Assembly: GCA_903828025.1 (NCBI GenBank)
Contig: CAIKKO010000347.1
Coordinates: 1 to 13,341, forward strand
Length of the DNA stretch: 13,341 bases
Direction: 5' to 3'
Source of the DNA: an uncultured Sphingomonadales bacterium
GTDB taxonomy: Bacteria > Pseudomonadota > Alphaproteobacteria > Sphingomonadales > Sphingomonadaceae
A program made the position numbers and the translations under genes. Positions 6,299-11,588 of this stretch are shown here, piece by piece (position 1 is the first letter of the stretch; every line of letters starts with the position of its first letter). The notes beneath the pieces were generated by a model. It did not search any database and was not told the DNA's origin. It saw nothing but the letters and a program-made list of their open reading frames with translations.

Positions 6299-8758
6299 AT
6301 GGCGGATTTCAGCGGCGGTGCGGGCAAGGACGTCTACACCGGCACGGACGGTCCGGACGCCATCAGCGGCGGCGGCGGGGCCGATACGCTGAATGGCGGC
6401 GCGGGGGATGACTATATCGCCTCGGGCGACAGACCGCCCTACTTCGGCTTTTACGGCAGCCACGCGATCTCGGTCGATACCGGATCGGAACGCGACACGC
6501 TGATCGGCGGCGATGGCAATGACCACTTGTTTGCCGGGTATGGCGATAACGTCGATGGCGGGGCTTACAGCGCTTACGGCAACTATCTCTCGATCAGCTT
6601 CCTCGGCGCGCCTTCGGGCGTGACGGTCGATTTCAGCCAGGCGGTGATCAAGATCGGCGGCGGCACGATCCAGAACATCCAGAACCTGACCTGGGTGCAG
6701 GGCAGCAATTTCGACGACACGATCAACGCCAGCGACCGCTCGACCGGCTACACCGAGTTCAACACCGTGCTCGGCATGGGCGGCAACGACCACATCATCG
6801 CGGGCTATTACACCACCGCCATCGACGGCGGTGACGGCAACGACACCATCAACGCGTTCCAGAGCGGCTATCTGCAGACCGTGCACGGCGGGGCGGGCGA
6901 CGACACGATTGATTCCACCGGCAACCACAACGCCGTCACCTATGGCGATGACGGCAACGACACGATCCACGCCACCTTCGAAACGCACGGCGGCGCGGGC
7001 GATGATCATATCTACGCCGAATACAGCAATACCATTCGCGGCTACATGTTCGGTGATGCCGGTAACGATATTATCGAAGCGGTCGGTCCGGCCACGTTGT
7101 CGGCCTTCGGCGGGGCCGGGGCCGATACGCTGATCGGCGGCGATGGCAACGATGCGCTGTCCACCGATGTCGCACCCGATCTGATCCAGACGGTGACGTA
7201 TGACGACCACGCCGCCGATCACGACGTGGTCAACGCGGGCGGCGGTGATGACACGATCGCGGCGGGGATCGGCGACGATGTCGATGGCGGGGCCGGTACC
7301 GACACGCTGCGGCTCTCGCTGATGGGCGCAGGGCACGGCGTGACCGTGTCGACCGAGGGCTTGCTGAGCGGCACCGGCACGTTTTTGGGCGGCACGATCA
7401 AGAACGTCGAAGTGCTGCAATACCTCGGCCTCACCGATTTTGCCGACACGATTGATCTGGCCGCGACCGGCCTGCCGCAGACACTCGATGCCGGCGGCGG
7501 CAACGATGTGATCAACAGCCACGGCCTCGCGCTCGAAGTGCTGGGCGGGGCGGGTGATGACCGGCTGAACGGAGGCAATGCCGCCGGGTTCTTCGATGGC
7601 GGCGACGGCACCGATACCGCCGACTACAGCACCGCGACCAAGGGCGTGATCGTCCAGATGGTCAGCGGCAACCCTGGCGGCACCATCGGCGGCAGGGGCC
7701 TGCTCGCCAATGTCGAGATCGTCAACGGCTCCAACTTTGCCGACAAGCTGCTGGGCGACGGCGGCGACAACGTGCTCAATGGCGGGGGCGGCAACGATTT
7801 CCTCTCGGGCGGTGATGGCAACGACACGCTCTATGGCGGCGCAGGGGCGGACAAGCTGGTCGGCGGGGCGGGCGATGACACCTACATCATGGACGACCAC
7901 CTCGACACCATCGTCGAAGGCGGCAACGGCGGCACCGACACGGTGCGCACCAGCCTCGACTGGACGCTGACCGCAGGGCTCGAAAACCTCGTGCTCACGG
8001 GCGCGGCGGCGGTGAACGGCACGGGCACGGCCAAGGCCAATGTGCTGACCGGCAACGACGCGGCAAACACCCTGCTGGGCCTCGGCGGCAACGATGTGCT
8101 TGTCGGCGGCGGAGGGCAGGACGTGCTCGATGGCGGCAAGGGCAGCGATGTCTATGTCGTGAACGCGCTCAGTGACGAGACTTCGGCCGAGATCCACGAT
8201 ACCGGCACCAGCGGCATCGACGAACTGCGCTATGCCGGTGCGAGCGGCACCTACAAGGCCTTCGTCGGCGATATCGGGATCGAGCAGATCGTGGCGGGCA
8301 CGGGCACGACGGCCACGGCGGATACCAGCGGCACCGGCGCGGTTTCGCTCGATGCCTCGGCGCTGGGTCACGCGATCACGCTGATCGGCAATGCGGGCGC
8401 CAACACGCTGACCGGCACCGCGTTTGCCGACCGGCTCGACGGCGGCGGCGGGGTAGACACGCTGATCGGCGGCAAGGGCGATGACACCTATGTCGTCGAC
8501 AACGCAGCCGACAAGATCACCGAGAACGCGGGCGAGGGGCACGATACCGTGGTCTCGTCAATCAGCTGGACGCTGGCCACCAATCTGGAAGACCTGACGC
8601 TTACAGGCAGCGCCGCGATCAACGGCACCGGCAATTCCGGCAACAACCACATCATCGGCAACGATGGCAACAACCTGCTGGCGGCGGCGGGGCGGATACG
8701 CTGGAGGGCGGGCTCGGCAACGATACCTATCAGGTCGATGGTGCGGGCACGACCGTGA
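6299..8758 (+). CDS. RTX calcium-binding repeat protein, 5' part up to the frameshift
   Basis: The gene starts at ATG 6299 (GGAG 8 nt upstream). As read, it gives 819 aa, the last ~25 of which are out-of-frame nonsense (AAAGRIRWRAGSATIPIRSM). The protein is almost entirely hemolysin-type nonapeptide repeats GGxGxDxUx, for example GGGGADTLNGGAGDDYI near the start and GGGGNDFLSGGDGNDTLYGG about residues 496-515. These would bind Ca2+ and fold as parallel beta-rolls after secretion. Between roll blocks are longer spacers. In the N-terminal half these resemble GVTVDFSQ...NVE..GSNFAD. In the C-terminal half they are DTVRTSLDWTLTAGLENLVL and DTVVSSISWTLATNLEDLTL, with the Trp at residues 555 and 757. 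There is no signal peptide, protease or lipase domain. The protein is probably a surface or matrix protein exported by a type I system. No type I exporter lies in the window, and the ABC pump at the left edge is not of that type. The true gene continues to 9390. Confidence 0.9.
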   Translation: MADFSGGAGKDVYTGTDGPDAISGGGGADTLNGGAGDDYIASGDRPPYFGFYGSHAISVDTGSERDTLIGGDGNDHLFAGYGDNVDGGAYSAYGNYLSISFLGAPSGVTVDFSQAVIKIGGGTIQNIQNLTWVQGSNFDDTINASDRSTGYTEFNTVLGMGGNDHIIAGYYTTAIDGGDGNDTINAFQSGYLQTVHGGAGDDTIDSTGNHNAVTYGDDGNDTIHATFETHGGAGDDHIYAEYSNTIRGYMFGDAGNDIIEAVGPATLSAFGGAGADTLIGGDGNDALSTDVAPDLIQTVTYDDHAADHDVVNAGGGDDTIAAGIGDDVDGGAGTDTLRLSLMGAGHGVTVSTEGLLSGTGTFLGGTIKNVEVLQYLGLTDFADTIDLAATGLPQTLDAGGGNDVINSHGLALEVLGGAGDDRLNGGNAAGFFDGGDGTDTADYSTATKGVIVQMVSGNPGGTIGGRGLLANVEIVNGSNFADKLLGDGGDNVLNGGGGNDFLSGGDGNDTLYGGAGADKLVGGAGDDTYIMDDHLDTIVEGGNGGTDTVRTSLDWTLTAGLENLVLTGAAAVNGTGTAKANVLTGNDAANTLLGLGGNDVLVGGGGQDVLDGGKGSDVYVVNALSDETSAEIHDTGTSGIDELRYAGASGTYKAFVGDIGIEQIVAGTGTTATADTSGTGAVSLDASALGHAITLIGNAGANTLTGTAFADRLDGGGGVDTLIGGKGDDTYVVDNAADKITENAGEGHDTVVSSISWTLATNLEDLTLTGSAAINGTGNSGNNHIIGNDGNNLLAAAGRIRWRAGSATIPIRSMVRARP
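8675..8694 (+). other. Apparent 1-nt deletion (frameshift) in a GGC run of the RTX gene
   Basis: Up to CTGCTG at 8675-8680 the reading is frame 2 (GNDGNNLL). From about 8680 the RTX pattern continues in frame 1 (GGGGADTLEGGLGNDTY). Adding one G to the GGCGGCGGCGGGG tract would give NNLLGGGGADTLEGG and rejoin the two halves into a single 1030-aa protein over 6299-9390. The motif pattern on both sides makes the frame change certain. Whether it is a real mutation, slippage or a sequencing error is open. Confidence 0.88.
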
Positions 8759-9390
8759 TCGAGGCGGCGAACGGCGGGTTCGACAAGATCGTGGCCTCGG
8801 TCAACGTGACGCTGGGCGCGAATGTCGAGGAAGGCGTGGTCAGCGGCACCGGCGCGCTGTCCATCACCGGCAACGCCGCCGACAACCTCATCGGCGGCAA
8901 CAGCGCCGGCAACGTGCTCGATGGCGGGGACGGCAACGATTCGCTGTTCGGCCAGAGCGGCAACGACACCCTGAAGGGCGGCGCGGGCAACGATTTCCTC
9001 TATGGCGGCTTCGGCAGCGACACGCTGACCGGCGGCATGGGCAACGACCAGTTCGTCGTTTCGACCTATGGCGGCGAAGGGGTGGATCATATCACCGATT
9101 TCGTCTCGGGCACCGATACCCTGCTGATCGTGAATTCTTATGTCTCGGGCTATCTGCTGCCGGACGGCTTTGTCCATGGCACCAGCGCGCATGATGGCAA
9201 CGATATCGGGATCTACGACCAGTCATCCGGCAACCTCTATGTCGATTATGACGGCAACGGCCCGCAGCAGAAAGTGCTGCTCGCCACCTTCACCCCGGGC
9301 ACCGTGCTGGAGGCGAGCGATCTGATCCTGATCACCGGGCCTTCGTTCGATCAGCAGATCAGCGGGGCGGAAGGCGCGCTGCTGATTTAG
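8755..9390 (+). CDS. RTX protein, 3' part with C-terminal secretion region
   Basis: This is the continuation of the RTX gene in the other frame. It is open from about 8680, and the first usable start codon is GTG 8755, which overlaps the upstream stop as GTGA. It carries a third spacer module (FDKIVASVNVTLGANVEE, SGTGALSITGNAADNLIGG), then clustered calcium repeats (LDGGDGNDSLFGQSGNDTL, then GGAGNDFLYGG). The end is the serralysin-like pattern QFVVSTYGGEGVDHITDF, followed by a hydrophobic tail ending in ALLI. Type I secretion signals lie in the last ~60 residues, so the export signal is on this fragment. The upstream fragment alone should not be secreted. The 211-aa fragment is probably not an independent gene, although the GTGA overlap could allow some reinitiation. 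Confidence 0.85.
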   Translation: MIEAANGGFDKIVASVNVTLGANVEEGVVSGTGALSITGNAADNLIGGNSAGNVLDGGDGNDSLFGQSGNDTLKGGAGNDFLYGGFGSDTLTGGMGNDQFVVSTYGGEGVDHITDFVSGTDTLLIVNSYVSGYLLPDGFVHGTSAHDGNDIGIYDQSSGNLYVDYDGNGPQQKVLLATFTPGTVLEASDLILITGPSFDQQISGAEGALLI

Positions 9391-9432
9391 GCACCCGAAC
9401 AGGCCGCTTGGCAGCGCGCAGCTTGGTGCTAA

Positions 9433-9460
9433 GCTTCTCCCGGTTTTTGACGGGGGAAGC
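9433..9460 (+). promoter_or_regulatory. RNA hairpin covering the hydrolase ribosome binding site
   Basis: GCTTCTCCCG (9433-9442) pairs with CGGGGGAAGC (9451-9460): ten pairs, one of them G-U, around the 8-nt loop GTTTTTGA. The 3' arm contains the purine-rich GGGGGAAG that serves as Shine-Dalgarno for ATG 9465. Folding would therefore hide the ribosome binding site. It might also act as a weak end for RTX transcription, but no U-run follows. Confidence 0.5.
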
Positions 9461-9464
9461 GATC

Positions 9465-11402
9465 ATGAAGGTGCGTGCGGCAATTCTGGCGGGGCTGTTG
9501 CTTTCGGGCGCGAGCAGCGCATGGGCGCAAGCCGCAGCGGCACCGGCTCCGGCTGCAGCACCGGACGATGGCTACACCGAGCGGCCCGCCAAGCTCGAAC
9601 AGCCCACGGCCTACCGCGATTACGAACGCCGCGCCGTCGATATCCCCATGCGCGACGGGGTGAAGCTGCACACCGTGATCATGGTGCCGAAAGCTGCGAA
9701 AGGCGCAGCGCAGAAGCCCGCCATGCTGCTCACCCGCACGCCCTACAACGCCGAGGACATGACCAGCCAGCACGCCTCGGGCCTGATGGCCATCGCCATC
9801 GACGGCTATGACAGCGCGCCCGATGTGGTGAGCAGCGGCGGCTATATCCGCGTGGTGCAGGATGTGCGCGGCAAGTATGGGTCCGAGGGCACGTATGTGA
9901 TGAACCGGCCGTTCGTCGGCACAACCTTGAACCCCACCAAGACCGACCACGCGACGGACACTTACGACACCATCGACTGGCTGGTGAAGAACGTGCCCGA
10001 AAGCAACGGGCGGGTGGGGATCATCGGGATCAGCTACGATGGCTTCACCACACTGGCCGCGCTGGTGAACCCGCACCCCGCGCTCAAAGTGGCGGTGCCG
10101 ATGAACCCGATGGTCGATGGCTGGCGCGGCGATGACTGGTTCCACAACGGCGCGTTCCGCCAATATGGCCTGAGCTACATGTGGGAGCAGGTCGGCACCA
10201 AGGACAATTCCCGCAAGTACGAGATCACCGAGGCCGACGCCTACACGCACTACATGCGCTATGGTTCGGCCGGCGCGCTGGCCACGGCGCATGGGCTCGA
10301 TCAGATCGGCTTCTGGCAGAAGGTCAAGCAGCATCAGGCGTGGGACAGCTTCTGGCAGGAGCAGGCGATGGACAAGATCCTTGCCAAAGCGCCGCTCACA
10401 GTGCCGACGCTGCTGGTCCACTCGCTGTGGGATCAGGAAGATATCTACGGCGCGCCCGCTGTGTGGAAGGCGGTCAAGCCGCAGGACAAGGACAACCTGC
10501 TCTATCTCACGATCGGGCCTTGGTATCACGGGCAGGGCATCGAGCGGGCCGATATGCTGGGCGCGCTGCGCTGGGATGCGGACACCGGCAAGTGGTGGCG
10601 GGCGCATGTGCTGGCGCCCTTCCTCGCGCATTTCCTCTACGATGCGCCGATGGACGTGGCGCGGGTGACCGCGTTCCAGAGCGGCACCAACCAGTGGCAG
10701 CGACTGCCGGGCTGGCCCACCGCACAGCCCGCGAAGAAGCTCTATCTGCTGCCGGGCGAGGGGCTGGGCTTCGAACCATCAGCCAGCGCGGGCACGGTGG
10801 ACTATGTGTCCGACCCCGCCAAGCCGGTGACGTTCTATCCCCGCCCCAACCTGCAGGAAGGCTATGAAGGCAATCCCTGGCCGACATGGCTGGCAGGCGA
10901 TCAGCGCCCGGTTTCAGGCCGCCCCGATGTGCTCAGCTTCACCGGCCCGGTGCTGACCAAGGCGCTGACCATTGCCGGACAGCCGGTGGTGCACCTGACG
11001 GCATCGACCAGCGGGACCGACAGCGACTGGGTGGTCAAGCTGATCGACGTCTACCCCGACGAAGTGCCCGGCGACCGCGCGATGGGCGGCTTCCAGCTGG
11101 CCGTGGGCATGGACGTGTTCCGCGGCCGCTTCCGTGAGACGCTGGCCGAAGCGCACCCGCTGAAGGCCAATGCCCCGCTGGACTACACGTTCAGCCTGCC
11201 CCCTGCGAACCACGTGTTCCTGCCGGGGCACCGCATCATGGTGCAAGTGCAATCCAGCTGGTTCCCGCTCTATGACCGCAACCCGCAGACGTTCGTGCCT
11301 TCGATCCTGGATGCCAAGCCGGGGGACTATGTGAAGGCCGTGCAGAAGGTGAGCGTGGGCGGGGCGAGCGGGAGCTATATTGCGCTGCCGGTGGCGGAAT
11401 AG
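9465..11402 (+). CDS. Secreted CocE/NonD-family hydrolase, alpha-amino-acid ester hydrolase-like
   Basis: This is a 645-aa serine hydrolase starting at ATG 9465 (GGGGGAAG upstream). A longer in-frame start at 9408 lacks that site and would bury the signal peptide. Residues 1-22 form a Sec signal ending SAWAQA, followed by an Ala/Pro linker. The alpha/beta-hydrolase domain begins near YERRAVDIPMRDGVKLHT (53-70). The nucleophile is Ser190 in GISYDG, the acid is Asp323 in SLWDQED, and the base is His355 in GPWYHGQ. Spacings of 133 and 165 residues equal those I recall for Ser205/Asp338/His370 of Acetobacter turbidans alpha-amino-acid ester hydrolase. Asp224, Glu325 and Asp326 match its carboxylate cluster, which binds the substrate amino group, and Tyr191 follows the nucleophile. 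Residues from about 430 on form the jelly-roll of X-Pro peptidase (S15-like) enzymes. The likely activity is hydrolysis or transfer of alpha-amino acyl esters or beta-lactam amides in the periplasm. Other CocE-type substrates remain possible. Confidence 0.9.
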   Translation: MKVRAAILAGLLLSGASSAWAQAAAAPAPAAAPDDGYTERPAKLEQPTAYRDYERRAVDIPMRDGVKLHTVIMVPKAAKGAAQKPAMLLTRTPYNAEDMTSQHASGLMAIAIDGYDSAPDVVSSGGYIRVVQDVRGKYGSEGTYVMNRPFVGTTLNPTKTDHATDTYDTIDWLVKNVPESNGRVGIIGISYDGFTTLAALVNPHPALKVAVPMNPMVDGWRGDDWFHNGAFRQYGLSYMWEQVGTKDNSRKYEITEADAYTHYMRYGSAGALATAHGLDQIGFWQKVKQHQAWDSFWQEQAMDKILAKAPLTVPTLLVHSLWDQEDIYGAPAVWKAVKPQDKDNLLYLTIGPWYHGQGIERADMLGALRWDADTGKWWRAHVLAPFLAHFLYDAPMDVARVTAFQSGTNQWQRLPGWPTAQPAKKLYLLPGEGLGFEPSASAGTVDYVSDPAKPVTFYPRPNLQEGYEGNPWPTWLAGDQRPVSGRPDVLSFTGPVLTKALTIAGQPVVHLTASTSGTDSDWVVKLIDVYPDEVPGDRAMGGFQLAVGMDVFRGRFRETLAEAHPLKANAPLDYTFSLPPANHVFLPGHRIMVQVQSSWFPLYDRNPQTFVPSILDAKPGDYVKAVQKVSVGGASGSYIALPVAE

Positions 11403-11588
11403 GCGGGGGCGCTGAGCGCTTCGCTAAGGTCGCTAACTTCGCTCGTGTGCGCCATGGTGTATGGTGGCCCGCCGGGCCCGCCGTGTTGGAGTTCGGGGCC
11501 TGCCCCCCCGCCCGGCGCTGGCACGCTTCTGCGCGCTTGGCGGCCCGGCGCGCACGGGTTAGACCCCATGCGCGAATAGGGAGCCATC
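11403..11588. other. Non-coding gap with short palindromes
   Basis: No gene is seen in these 186 bp. It holds a short array of near-identical 9-mers (TCGCTAAGG, TCGCTAACT, TCGCTCGTG) at about 11423-11449. GGCCC-GCC-GGGCC is at 11466-11478, and TGCGCGC (11530-11536) is paired with GCGCGCA (11548-11554). The last two could form 3' hairpins for the hydrolase mRNA, but no U-run follows. AGGGAG at 11578-11583 is the Shine-Dalgarno for ATG 11589. No promoter stands out. It does not match the repeat at 234-285. Confidence 0.45.

Noticed and set aside
6296..8542. 748-codon leftward open frame opposite the RTX gene
   Set aside because: It is a repetitive Val/Ala/Ile pattern produced by the antisense of glycine/aspartate repeats.
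229..9390. Linking the left-edge ABC exporter with the RTX protein as its type I secretion system
   Set aside because: The ATPase and ABC-2 permease are separate and of YbhF/YbhS type. Type I exporters of RTX proteins are fused transmembrane-ATPase proteins. The genes are also 4 kb apart with opposite-strand genes between them.
6299..9390. CRISPR-like or tandem DNA repeat array
   Set aside because: The periodicity comes from Gly/Asp nonapeptide codons in an open frame, with no constant-length spacers.
11520..11588. tRNA or small RNA gene in the gap before the restriction gene
   Set aside because: The palindromes are short, no cloverleaf or T-loop pattern fits, and no promoter is evident.
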